This document shows, in pieces, positions 1-11,924 of a stretch of DNA of 64,000 nucleotides; position 1 is the stretch's first letter, and each line of letters opens with the position of its first letter. Origin of the DNA: Xestospongia muta (Eukaryota; Porifera; Demospongiae; Haplosclerida; Petrosiidae); assembly GCA_963693285.1 (NCBI GenBank), contig OY848925.1, positions 3,822,932-3,886,931 on the forward strand. Direction: 5' to 3'. Below the pieces are notes generated by a model. That model saw only the letters and a program-made list of their open reading frames with translations, searched no databases and was not told where the DNA came from. A program made the translations under genes and the position numbers.

Positions 1-1945
1 AGGTTGACATGTATTGTTGATTTTACTAAAATCTTTTCTGCATGTTATGTTTTGAAGGATAGAATTTGAAGATTGGTTTAGTAAAGACTCATTCTGATAA
101 TCAGTGTACAAATCAATGGATGCTATTGTAATGAGACAAAGTATGTATGCATTTCTTTACTAGTTATTAATTTTGTAATGAAATTATATTACATTGACAT
201 AAAATGAAATAATAGTCATTTAATAATGACTATTAATGAAAATATTATATTGATGCTATGATATTCATGATAACGTTGTTAATATATATTATATTTATTA
301 AATAATTCCTTCAAATATATAGGATCCTCACAAGATGGCAGTCCTTGACAGTTAGGTAATCTATTACCATAACCATAACTAATAGCCAGATTCCATAATG
401 AAGCACATATACCAGTACTGATGTCAATACAGTCTTCTCTTGATGCTGTATATATGTCTCCACTAGGACAGTCATGGAGTGGAAAATAATATTGGCAGAG
501 AAATGGAATAGCAACTTGCTGACAATCTTTGTGGTATACTATAGATACATATTTGACTAAATCATGCGATACATAATAATTACTAACCTAATACTGTGTC
601 CAAAAGTGATAAATCCTTTTCTCGTTGACTTTGAGTATGTTCTGTCTCATTAACATAAATACCTCCATCTTCAATAGTACACAAATGCCATGTAGTTAAA
701 ATGTCCCTACATTTTGTGCCCATATATGGATAGCTATTACAGTTTGAAGATGTTGTGTTCAGTCTACTCCAGGTCATGGACATTGTGGTACATCTGGTCA
801 TGTTATTAATAGCGATTGGCTCAGTAGTTTCCTTGATTCTGTTATCATTTAATGAGTCCTATAAATTGAGCAAATATTTTAATTAGGTATGGGGGTGTCA
901 TTTGTACCACAACTTATAAATTTTGATATTTATAATGGTTTATGACATTTATAAATATATTCCTTGCCATTTATATTATAATCTCTAATAACATTTAGAA
1001 ATAAATTGTATCTACACATACAAATCTCTTGTGACATTTATTAATGTTATGAGACATTTTTTAATGTCATGAGACATTTATAAACATCTAGTGATATTTA
1101 CAAATGTCATGAGACTTTTATAATGATAACATTTATAGTTTTATGGTGTAAATGATACCCCATAATTATTTCATGTAAATTACACACTGGAAGTTATTAC
1201 TATATAGCATATTTACAAAAGTAGCCGAGAAGTCAGTGTATTCTGTCAAAATGACCATACTATAAGAAAAATTGTAAGAACAAAATAAACTATTTATGTA
1301 TAGCTAATATATATGTAGAATATATTATAAAAGTTAAAATATATACATAAAACTTTAACAAAATTATGTAAAATTATTTGTTTTATTTGATTTGTGGACA
1401 TTTTGTTTCCTACAAAATACATTAAACATTTTCATACTAACATCAATTCCTCAACATTATAATTGTTTACAATAAAATACATTAAACATTTTCATACTAA
1501 CATCAATTGCCCAACATTATAGTTGTTTACAATAAACTATATCACTACAGTTTTAACAATTACATGAACATACAATTCCATAGTACATTAGTAGTAATAA
1601 GAGTATGTTGTTTACTATATTGGATCAAAACATTTGCTACAATATCATTTGGAATATAAAATTAGAATATATATAATATTGTAACACTTTTATTTATCAT
1701 TCATTTGTATTTATTTAGCCTGAAATCTCTTAAGGTAATTTTTCAATACAATTAAAGTATTTCTGCTAGTTAAATTTTACTGTACAGTCTAATAGTTAAT
1801 TATGGAAAATGACACTTACAGACACATAGTAAAATACAATAGGTAGAGAAAAAAGAGCCATCACAACAACTAGTGTAATAGCCAGGACAAAAATTTCGAT
1901 AAAACTTGCACGTAACTTTTTGTTTTCTTTACAGCCAAACACCAT
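1..1945 (-). CDS. Class F (Frizzled-like) receptor A, 5' part only
   Basis: Only the N-terminal half lies in the window. Exons in coding order are 1820..1945 (ATG at 1945), 588..858, 332..538 and 1..122 (continues off the left edge). All junctions are GT-AG and phases agree. Exon 1 encodes a short basic cytoplasmic segment and one hydrophobic helix without an obvious cleavage site, so a signal anchor is likely. Exons 2-3 carry a ten-cysteine Frizzled-type cysteine-rich domain, with PFLC, the CIDISTGIC helix and LPNC near its end. Exon 4 begins the Cys-rich linker before TM1. The predicted role is a plasma-membrane receptor for a secreted ligand, by family analogy only. It is a close tandem paralogue of receptor B and has an intact exon 1, where B has one extra base. 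Confidence 0.8.
1020..1125. repeat. Degenerate short tandem repeat
   Basis: Four to five imperfect units built on 'gagacatttataaatgtcat' lie in intron 1 of receptor A. The matching intron of receptor B (about 6440-6570) keeps only a faint trace. Confidence 0.5.
1413..1535. repeat. 62-bp tandem duplication in receptor A intron 1
   Basis: Two nearly identical units sit side by side, each running from 'aaaatacattaaacatttt' to 'gtttacaat'. The paralogous intron of receptor B (about 6697-6770) has one unit, so the doubling came after the A/B duplication. Confidence 0.7.
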
Positions 1946-3544
1946 CTTTATTAGCAATAGTTGAAGATCACTTAAAGTTGTAATGAAAGTTATATACAGA
2001 TGTCTTAATCGATATAAAGTATACGGAGTTTAAGTGTTCACGAGAAGGTCATTACTTTAAAGCTCCACCTTATAATTAACATAGTTTTGGTTTTGTGGTA
2101 TGTTAAATGATTTCATAATTGCATTTTAATTGCTCTACATAACCGTAGTTCACAAAAAATACAGACCATTATGAAAATATTGATGAGTAGTTTTTTAAGT
2201 ATGGAATTGTACACATGAATGCCCTAATAAAATAAAAATCTAGACATTCAACATCTTGGTAATTATATATGCATAAACACATGTAAATTATTCAATGCAT
2301 AATTACGTAGGATTATATAATAGTATGATTTTGTGTGTCTGTATTAGACTCCCTGACACATTATGGTACATAATTATGTCCACTTACATGTAGCCTCTAC
2401 CTTTATAATATACTATTATTGAAGATGGTAACATCCATGACCACTGACAATCACCTATGTATATCACAAATCTATTGTCTTGTAATATATATTTATAATA
2501 GGTATATCAGGCACGTGGTAGCAGTGCCTACATATGTATTGCCCAGATTGTCTATCAAAATGTGTTAGTGAAAAACAATAAATATTTCACTCAAATCTAA
2601 TCAAAATCTTTCAATTTTATGGGTTTTTCTTTCTATGATAATACCTTCATTATAACTTAGTTTTAAGTAAGACAGGGTTTCTAAGCATAATAGAAACAAT
2701 TGGTCAAATATTTGACTTGTTCATCTTTTTTCCTCTGTCTCTACATCTGCTAATTTATATATAGTTCACAATAACATAATAACCATAAACAGTTTGGACA
2801 CCAAATTTACAGAAGTAACAACTAACTACGATATATGACCAATAATGATTTATTAGTTTACTATCAAGAGATACTGTTAGTAAGACATTTTGTTACAATA
2901 AAGTAATATTATCGGAAAAGAAACACATGTCATAGGAGCTAAGTATAGACTATTCCCTGCTTTGATGCTTAGCTTAAAAGAAAATCCATGACCTTTATTG
3001 TATGACTGATATGGCAGTGACTGTAAGTCTAGCTACAATCTATGTCCAAAACGTATAATAGAATAATTCCAAGTCCACAGGTACTTTCCTGTCATTGCTT
3101 TATTTAATTAGTTGTGAGCAATAAGAATATCACAATATTTAAGAACTTTTTGTGAGCTGATTAAATGTAGAACTTTATTGACTGTACATTCGACCATCGA
3201 TATGAAAGAGATTAAACTTATACTCGTCAGACTATACAACTTTCTTCCACATATCCTATGTCCAGTCCCTAGTGATCCTTTGCCTATTGGAGACAATGTT
3301 GTTTGTGTCTTAGCAGTAGCAGTGGATTACCTCTCGAAATTCTACCATTTAATCCAGCATCTATCAGTCTTCTCTTCGCTGTACATTATCTTCCTCCTTC
3401 CATATATTTTTCAGAAGAGGTGCTGTTGGTTTACAATCTCTGATTGATTTTAACACGAGACTTCTATCTTCTCGTTTTGAAGACAATTTGGGATGTCCAG
3501 GTGAGTGGTTCATCAGTTACTGATTTATTTTTCTTGTATTTTTT
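1946..3544. other. Intergenic, no gene recognised
   Basis: AT-rich spacer upstream of receptor A. Short open frames at 3108-3447 exist on both strands but match no family I recognise and have no splice partners. The stretch 3180-3480 has somewhat higher GC and could be an old exon relic. I cannot identify it. Confidence 0.5.
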
Positions 3545-3785
3545 GATGATGTCATGATGAAGTTGAAAATGTTGTGGCAAACTAATTGGAGTCTAGTCTC
3601 TCTTTAGAAAGTTTCTCAGAAGTCCTGTAATGTAAAGTATACATGAAGAAATTTGATGATGACCACAGATGGCAAAACGTCAATTTCGACCATGTTGTAA
3701 TATCTGGTAAGCAGTATGAACTAACAGTTGTGTTACCAGTTTCAATGCCCTTATTTGAGTTGAATCAAGTTGGATGAAATATTCG
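3545..3785 (-). pseudogene. Relic of helicase exon 9
   Basis: This stretch is collinear with part of the second helicase module of the large minus-strand locus (about 35665-36060). Matching blocks include 'ttagaaagtttct', 'gtaatatctggtaagc' and 'atttgagttgaatcaagttgg'. About 80 nt of the parent is missing in the middle and no open frame survives. It is an unprocessed fragment within an exon, so its origin (DNA- or RNA-level copy) cannot be decided. Confidence 0.7.
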
Positions 3786-4127
3786 TGACGACCAGTAAAC
3801 TTTGTATGCGTATGGTAGTCGTTTCAATCAATTGAATTATTTTTGTCAATACTTAAACCTATTAACTAATTATACTCTACTTGCTTTGTACGAGGAATAG
3901 TTATGATATAAACAATCCTCCCACACACCTGATTAATGATTGATAGTAATAAAGTCAATTAATGACTGCACTAATAAAGTTAACTAAAATACTAAAGATA
4001 CAAACAAAATTTATACAAAAGTGTAACAAATGCAATAACATATTCAATGTGTAATAGACTAACACTTGTATAATTAATGTGTTTGTAATGTCAAATGACA
4101 TGGTCTGATATGTGTTGATATATCTTA

Positions 4128-7100
4128 CTATGATGGATCAGTATCATCTCCTTTATCACTTGATGATATATTTGTAGGGTTTGTGGCTGCTACTATTGTT
4201 TTAGTAGATCTCCTGAGACATTCAAAGAATATTTTCACTTTCTTTTGGACTGATCTCCATTTAACCACAAAGTTGAGAATACTTAAAGGAATAAGTCCCA
4301 TCAGAATATTTGATATTGCAGCTAGATATTGTTTGTTGTGCTGTTCAAAATTAGATCTAATACATTTTCCAGGAATATGACCAAAAGACTCACACTTGAT
4401 GTAATCAGTCAGAGCAGCTACAAATGTATCTAAAGTTGCAACTACAACACTATTATGTGCTAAAGAGAATACAGCAAAAAGTATAAATGAGCATAAAGCA
4501 ATGATTATCTTCTTTTCAGCTGTACTTAGTTTCCTCTTCTTGTTTGATGAAAACACAGAATTCTGAACAAATTAAAGTAAATATCATGTTTATGTATATA
4601 TATATATATATATATTACCCTTTTAATAATCCAAAAGACAATAATTAAAAGGTAGACTCCAATACCAACTAGTACATCAATAATGACATTAGTAGAATAG
4701 AAACACATAGCTCCACTACTTATACATATAGTTGGAGGGAAACAATATAATCTATAATGATGTTCTTCTACTGAAAGAGACACTATGACAGCTGGCAATG
4801 GCACAAACAATGCTATAGTATGATAATAATGACATACTTGGTAATGTGTATACATACCCAGGAATACAAACGTTGTAAAAATGTATTTATGTTGTCCCAT
4901 TTTTTCCATTCTATTGGCATGAAAAGGACAAACAACTTTATAAAAAAATATACATAGATGGAAGAACCACCAGAGTATGAAGTTTACCAGTAAATAATGA
5001 AAAACTGCTCCTACAAGGAAATGTATGTGACTATTGTATGGGATATGAAACAATAATAACCTGAGATTGTACAAAATAGAGTTGGATTATTGATACTGTC
5101 AATAACACTTGTTGAACTGCATAGTAAACCATTTCTGTCAATGGAAATAATCACAAACAAGGTAGCTGTAAAAGTAAAAAAAACGTTTAAAAATACTCAT
5201 TTTTTTTCAAAATACTTTTTTTTCTTACCTGCTACTGCACAATCAATGACTTCAAACAATATGATGATAGAGGGATAAACAAACCTGTAAACAATGAATA
5301 CTAACTTTTACAATTCTTTTGTAATACTTGTGAGCTCACATTGTTTTATAATTCTTGATTGATAATATCACAATTAGTATACAAAGTAACAAAGTAACAC
5401 AAGATGGTATTATTTCTGAGTATATCCTAATTTGAGTTCCAGTACGAGTGCCTTGCTCAAATCTATCACATCGAGGTTGACATATATTGTTGACTTTACT
5501 AAAATCATTGGCACATGTTACATTCGGAAGCATAAAATATGAAGACTGGTTTAGTAAAGATTCATTCTGATAATCAGTGTACAAGTCAATGGATGCTATT
5601 GTAATGAGACATAGTATGTATGCATTTTTTTTCTAATTATAAATTTGTAATGAAATGACATTCATATAAAATGACACAATGGTCATGCAATTAGCTATTA
5701 GTAATTTATTTTAATGAAACTATGATGGTTTGAAGGTCTTACATGTATGATAATATTGTATGTATATAATTATTAAAGAAACAATTTTATGCTATCCTCA
5801 CAAAATGGGAGTCCTTGACAGTTAGGTAATCTATCACCATAGCCATAACTAATAGCCAGATTCCATAATGAAGCACATATACCAGTACTGATGTCAATAC
5901 AGTCTTCTCTTGATGCTGTATATATGTCTCCATTAGGACAGTCATAAAGTGGGAAGTAATATTGACAGAGAAATGGAATAGCAACTTGTTGACAATCTTT
6001 GTGGTATACTAGATATGTATTTGACTAAATCATGTGATAAATTAATAATATTATTACTAACCTAATACTGTGTCCAACAGTGATAAATCCTTTTCTCGTT
6101 GACTTTGAGTATGCTCTGTCTCATTAACATAAATACCTCCATCTTCAATTGTACACAAATGCCATGTTGTTAGAATGTCCCTACATTTTGTACCCATATA
6201 TGGATAGCTATTACAGTTTGGAGATGTTGTATTGAGTCTACTCCAGGTCATGGACATTGCGGTACATCTGGTCTTGTTATTGATAGCACTTGGTTTGGTA
6301 GTTCCATTGATTCTGTTATCATTTAATAAGTCCTATAATTGAGCATAATGTGTTCATTAGGTATGGGGTGTCATTTGTGGCATAGACTAATAAATTTGGT
6401 ATTTATAATTGTTTACGACATTTTAATCATTCATTGGTATTTATATTATATCTCTTATAACATTAGAAATAATTGCATCTACAAATACAAAATCAATCAA
6501 TACATTTATAAATGTTTCATAATAATTACAAATGGTACTATGACATTTGTAAAGGTTATGAAAACTTATAGTTATAGAATTGACGGCTTTATTGTGCAAA
6601 TGGCACCCATAAATTAGCTCATATTAATTACACACTACAAAAATATGTAAAATTAATTGTTTGTTTTATTTGTTTTATGGACTTTTTGTTTCCTACAAAA
6701 TACATCAAACTGTATATATCAATTTCATACTAACATCAATTGTCCAACATTATAGTTGTTTACAATAAATTATATCACCACAGTTTTAATAATTACATGA
6801 ACATACAATTCCATAGTACATTAGTAGTAATAACAGTATGTTGTTTACTATATTGGATCAAAACATTTGCTACACTATTATTTTGGATATAAAATTAAAA
6901 TATATTTAGTAACAGTTCAGTTTATTGAAAGATATAACAGCTTCCTTCTGTACATTATATCATACATGAGTTATAATGTAACACTTTTATTTATCATTCA
7001 TTTGTTAGTTTTAATTTAGCCTGACATCTCTTAAGGTATTTTTCAATACAGTGAAAGGTATGATAGTTAATTATAATTTACAATCTATTTTTTAAATATA

Positions 7101-7242
7101 GAAAATGACACTTACAGACACATAGTAAAATACAATAGGTAGAGAAAAAAAGAGCCAACACAACAACTAGTGTAATAGCCAGGACAAAAATTTCGATAAA
7201 ACTTGCACGTAACTTTCTGTTTTCTTTGCAGCCAAACACCAT
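4128..7242 (-). CDS. Class F (Frizzled-like) receptor B
   Basis: Nine exons: 7116..7242, 6062..6332, 5802..6008, 5340..5595, 5229..5284, 5061..5165, 4858..5010, 4619..4812, 4128..4562. Phases agree from exon 2 to the stop, giving about 600 residues. Order of parts: N-terminal signal anchor, ten-Cys Frizzled-type CRD (exons 2-3), Cys linker and TM1 (exon 4), TM2 (5), extracellular loop 1 (6), TM3 with the FILWWFFH motif (7), TM4-TM5 (8), TM6-TM7 and tail (9). After TM7 the sequence reads NFVVKWRSVQKK, not KTxxxW. The final tail is rich in Ser, Thr and Asp. Exon 1 has seven T where receptor A has six, which shifts the frame within the signal anchor. This is either a real lesion or a homopolymer sequencing error. 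The rest is intact. Confidence 0.8.
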
Positions 7243-7775
7243 CTTTATTAGCAATAGATAGCTGTTGATCGCTTAAAGTTGTAATGACAGTTATATACAG
7301 ACGTCTTTATCGATATTAAGTATACGGAGTTGAAGAGTTCATGCACGATAAGGTTATTACTTTAAAACTCCACCTTATAATTAGCATAGTTTTGGTTTTG
7401 TTGTACGTTTAAATGATTTCATAGTTGCTCTTTAATTGAAGTCACTGTTTGATAACTAGAGTTCCAAGATATTCACAAGAAATATAGACCATTTATGTAA
7501 GTAAATAATGTATAAATTTGTTCAAGACACAATTTATTTAATTTACAAATACTTTAAAATTATCTGCCTGTAAAAACTGAGAGATACATTTGGTCCAGTA
7601 GTGAGTGAGCTATATGTCAAGTACACTTAATTAAACAGTATATAGACATTTAATACCATATATGTCATCAAAGTATTTAATATTTCTTTCACTATATCAA
7701 CTAATTCCTTATTCATGAATGTATATGTTACAAATCACTACATCTCTCTCTCTCTCTCAGCTCTCTTTCTCTCTC

Positions 7776-7853
<78 letters not shown>

Positions 7854-8802
7854 TTATCTATCTAGACCTGACACATTTTGTTACATACCACTTGGAAATT
7901 GACTTTACTGATTGCTATAAATTAATGAAGTATTATATATCTATGTTAATGTAATGACTAACAATTGGTATATTAGAGTAATTGATATTTATATTCATTG
8001 TTTATTTTTATATCATTATATATTAACTTCAAAATCATAATTATATAAGATGAACAAGCATTATTAATGTCTTTTGAAATTCAACGAAATATTGTTTTTG
8101 TCCACTCTGACTAATGGTCTGGAAATCTGTTGGATGGTTCCCACAGAAGAATAGGAACACACAATTCTTTACTTCTATTATCTTATCTCCTTGTTGCTTT
8201 AATGTGCCTGTTTGTTAAGTGTTTTTTACATTTATTGATGGTAGTATCATTCTTATTGCATGAAAAAATGTTTTTAGAGTAAGTATTAGCACTTCCAGTG
8301 GTAGTGCTCTTGCAATCTGTCCTCTTGAATGTAAAATCTTTTTAATTATGCATGCACTTTGTAATGAAGGATATACAATCATCTACGAATCTAAAATTAA
8401 AATTATTCATAAAATGTTCTGTATCCTTTTTGTTGAAGTGTTATGTTAAATTGTTGTGTATACACTTGACAGAAAAAAAGGAAAATTGAGAATTTTACTT
8501 AGTTATATGCTAAAAACAGACTTCATTATAATGATAAGTTTATGCTAAATTATAATTATACTAAACTAGAAGATTGATATATGAGGTTAGGGTATAGTAT
8601 AGCTATGTAGAGTAGGAAAAAAGGAAAGAATCAAAAGGTAAAATAAAACATATAGCAGTCAAGAAAAAAATAAGTAATAATGAAATAATATATTTGTTAT
8701 TACCAGGTTAAGAATGTATGTTCATGTCACTGTGCTTCAATGGACTTTTACAATTTAATTAAAAAATAGTAACCTCCTTTGTCTTCAAATCTTCACACCA
8801 AG
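7243..8802. other. Intergenic between receptor B and the kinase
   Basis: Apart from the (TC)n run I see no gene. The region should hold the receptor B promoter (minus) and possibly the 5' exons of the plus-strand kinase, whose signal-peptide exon I could not find. Confidence 0.4.
7741..7851. repeat. (TC)n microsatellite
   Basis: A nearly pure CT/TC dinucleotide run of about 110 bp. The Ser-Leu open frame across it is an artefact of the repeat. Confidence 0.95.
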
Positions 8803-11455
8803 AGACAATAATTCAGTCTACATTTGGACAGTCAGCTGTAATACTCAATTACTCACATTTTAGTAATGCATTTAATTTTCATCCCAGCAGTAGCGGTTAT
8901 TTAAATTTAGAATTTGTTGCATGTGAAAATGTCCATATTTCTTACAAAGCCATAACCAAATTTGGTGACAGTCTGTATTCTCCAATCAAAATTGAGACTA
9001 TCAGTAGACGTTCCTATACAGAAGGCTATCCTAGTCAGGTCCGTTATTCAGACATTCAAACTTACTTTAGAGAAGACTTCCGTGATGGGTATATTGGTCA
9101 TGCACTAGCTACCTTCTCATGGCCTAAACCAGAAAGTGAGATTAACTAGTGTTAATAAATTCTTGTGTTGAAAAACTAAATATTTTATATTTTCCAGATG
9201 CTTCATTCTTGTCAAACTATCGACTGCCTCTTTTTTCCCAGACTAATCATTGTGGTGGAATTGGAAAAACTTATGAATACTGTATTGATAAAGTAAGAAA
9301 ACAGCCATTAATTTGTACAACTCAGAACATTTTGAAATAAACATTTGAGCTCATTACAGCATATTGTTACTAATGTAGCAGTACTTTTAACAGATTCACT
9401 AATGACTATACTTTAATTTAAATATAATGTAAATGAGACTATACACAATACCTTATAATAAGTAAACTCCTTTTAGGATGCTACGAAGGTTACAATTATT
9501 GCTGATGCACCAAATAAACCACTATTTTTTCGATCCAAGTATTATATTAGAGTTAGTTTATAAAAACTATTTCATATAATTGTTATTTGATCTTCATTAG
9601 TTAATAAGTGAACCAACTACGCTGAGTGATGGACAAACTGCTGCCAAAATTGTCAATCCAGAGTGTAAGTATCTGGAAATAAGTATTAATATATATATTG
9701 TTTTTTTAACTTGAGTTCCAATGCAAATAAATTTAAAATGTAATTTATGTTTCTGTTCTAATAGCAGTGAGTGATCCTCCAACAATTAACTTGATTTGTA
9801 ATTGACAGTATCAATCAAATGGGAATTTGATGTATATGTTAAATGGACAATACTAAAGAGATCTCAAGGATTTTTAGAGGCTATTGATAGATTTATTCTA
9901 ACACCACAGTTGGTTGATACTAGTTTAGATACTGATGTTACTAAAGTATAGAACTCTTGCCGTAGTTTCTATAGTGATGTTACTAAAATGTGATGCTGCA
10001 TTACACGATAATTTCATAAATAATTAGAACAAAATAGGCACCAGGATCGTGTGATTTTTCTACTTAATATAAGTGTTGCAGGTGGTAAACAGTATTTAAA
10101 CTATAGGCATGACAAGTGCAAGTTTAACCATAATGGGTGTTGCAGTGACAATTACAGTCAAGAGGCAGTTTTGTAAGACTCAGTTTTTACTTGTGCATTT
10201 AGTAGACTTAGTCAACTTTATTAACAGTAATCTTATGACAGCATCAACTGTTTCTAGATGTATCTACCTACTGCTGCAACTGCTGGCAAAAAAAACTGTC
10301 AGGTTGAGTATAATCTACGATAACTTCAAAATGAAACACTTTTACAAAATGTCTTACCTTGTAGTTAGGTTTATTTGGTATCCATAGTAATTTATTGGAA
10401 AAACTCCTGTTCCATCTTTCTTATGCTTTTAAGGAAGTCTTTTTGACTTTTCTAACTTTATCTTCCGTTGACAATCTAACTGTATGCTTGTATTTAATGT
10501 TTGCTATGAAGTTTTGTAACTGTAGACACTTTCAATACCACGTTAGAGTTTTTCAAAGTGCATTGCCAGCTAACAGAGACCGACACAAAAACACACTATA
10601 ATAATCTCTCATGCATTGGGTGGCAAGGGTTAATAATATATGTTTGATTGATTGGATAGCATTCTGAAATGTTTATATATTCCTACTCCTCCTAGATACT
10701 GGCATCGTGGACATTATTGAAGGTGTAACAGGATCATTGATTGAATTGGTTCTTGTTGTACTGTTCAGTGCAACAGTAGTTTTACTGTATCAAAGATACC
10801 ATATAAGAAAACTATACTTGAAATCATTTAAGGTATGTTTAAACAAACTTTGTGCAATCTTTTAGATATTTTCAGGAGATCAATAGTATTCAAAATAGAG
10901 GAATAATGAGTCAAACTCTATGGCTGGATCTAAAGTTGACTATGAAAGGAGATGAGTGGGAAGTCCATGCTAGTCAAGTTATAATTGAAAAAAGATTAAG
11001 GGAAGGATTTTTTGGATATGTTTTTCAGGGAGTGATTGGGGGTCTAATCAGCAATCCCAAAGTACTACCTTCAATAAGGAATAATGTATGTCCCATTGTG
11101 GCAATCAAACAGTTGAAATGTGAGATCGTTTGCACTGAAACTTTACTGCCAGTGCAAGTGAGAGAGATGACTTTCTTAAGGAGATTAATACAATGAAAAA
11201 TATAGCTAAGGGAAGAAATCCTCATGTTGTAAATATGGTTGGGTGTGTGACTATTGAAGAACCTCTTTATCTTATTATGGAGTTTGTAAAACATGGTGAC
11301 CTTCTTTCTTATTTAAAATCCATCAGGAATGCAGTAAGCACTGTAAATTATAACACAGTGACAGTTATTGGGGAAATTTTTTAATTTGTCAGATAACTGA
11401 AAAACAAATAACTGCTGGTCAATATTCAAACTATGAAAAAGTTGAATCTCACATG
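8803..11455 (+). pseudogene. Receptor tyrosine kinase, ectodomain to N-lobe (interrupted)
   Basis: Likely exons: ~8803..9135, 9198..9292, 9477..9551, 9601..9664, 9809..9945, possibly one near 10097-10177, then 10696..10832, ~10872..11333 and 11393..11455. The ectodomain is not a family I can name. 10696..10832 encodes a single membrane helix (LVLVVLFSATVVLLYQRYH) followed by basic residues. The kinase N-lobe follows: a degenerate Gly loop REGFFGYVFQG (first Gly replaced by Arg), VAIKQLK with the ATP-site Lys, then NPHVVNMVGCVTIEEPLYLI and HGDLLSYL, typical of RTK hinge regions. A one-base frameshift lies near 11140-11160, between the VAIK block and the alpha-C block. The HRD and DFG exons are absent here. 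The C-lobe continues at 22043 beyond an inserted 10-kb segment. I read this as an inactivated RTK. Confidence 0.7.
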
Positions 11456-11504
11456 GTAAATACTTATAATAACTTCAATTACTTATTATTAACAGATATT
11501 TCTC

Positions 11505-11922
11505 TTATTTTTATTTCTCTTATTGGTAGACATTGTACTGTTGTTAATATGACAATATCATATTCATCACCTACATTATGAAAAAATATCTCTGTATTGT
11601 CAGTTCTGAAAAAATGCATACAATACTAACATTATTTCAGTTATGAAAACAAACACACAATAAAATTATATCTAACTTTGACTAGTTGTCACTTTAGGTC
11701 TTGATTGTTTACTGTTTTTAAATCATTTCTTATAATAAAATCCTTTTGAGCAGCATACTGAGTCAACACAGCCATATTTTGATATGGTATATTGTGCTTA
11801 AGATGTAACTCTTGTATAACTTCCAACTATAGTAAAATATCAACAATAAATGTTTAATTAGTACACAGACTAACAACTTTAAGAGCTTCAGTGTAGTTAG
11901 ATTTTCAATGGATGTCAAACTT
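11505..11922 (-). pseudogene. Relic of helicase exons 18-20
   Basis: This segment is collinear with 28855-29275 of the large helicase locus, including the intervening introns, so it is a genomic copy and not a retrocopy. Shared blocks include 'gttgttaatatgacaatatc', 'ccttttgagcagcat' and 'aagagcttcagtgtagttag'. Small deletions have destroyed the frame. It lies exactly between the last kinase N-lobe exon and the start of the segmental duplication at about 11925. Confidence 0.85.
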
Positions 11923-11924
11923 CC

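Noticed and set aside
7715..7954. Ser-Leu repeat protein
   Set aside because: It is the translation of the (TC)n microsatellite; no supporting exons.
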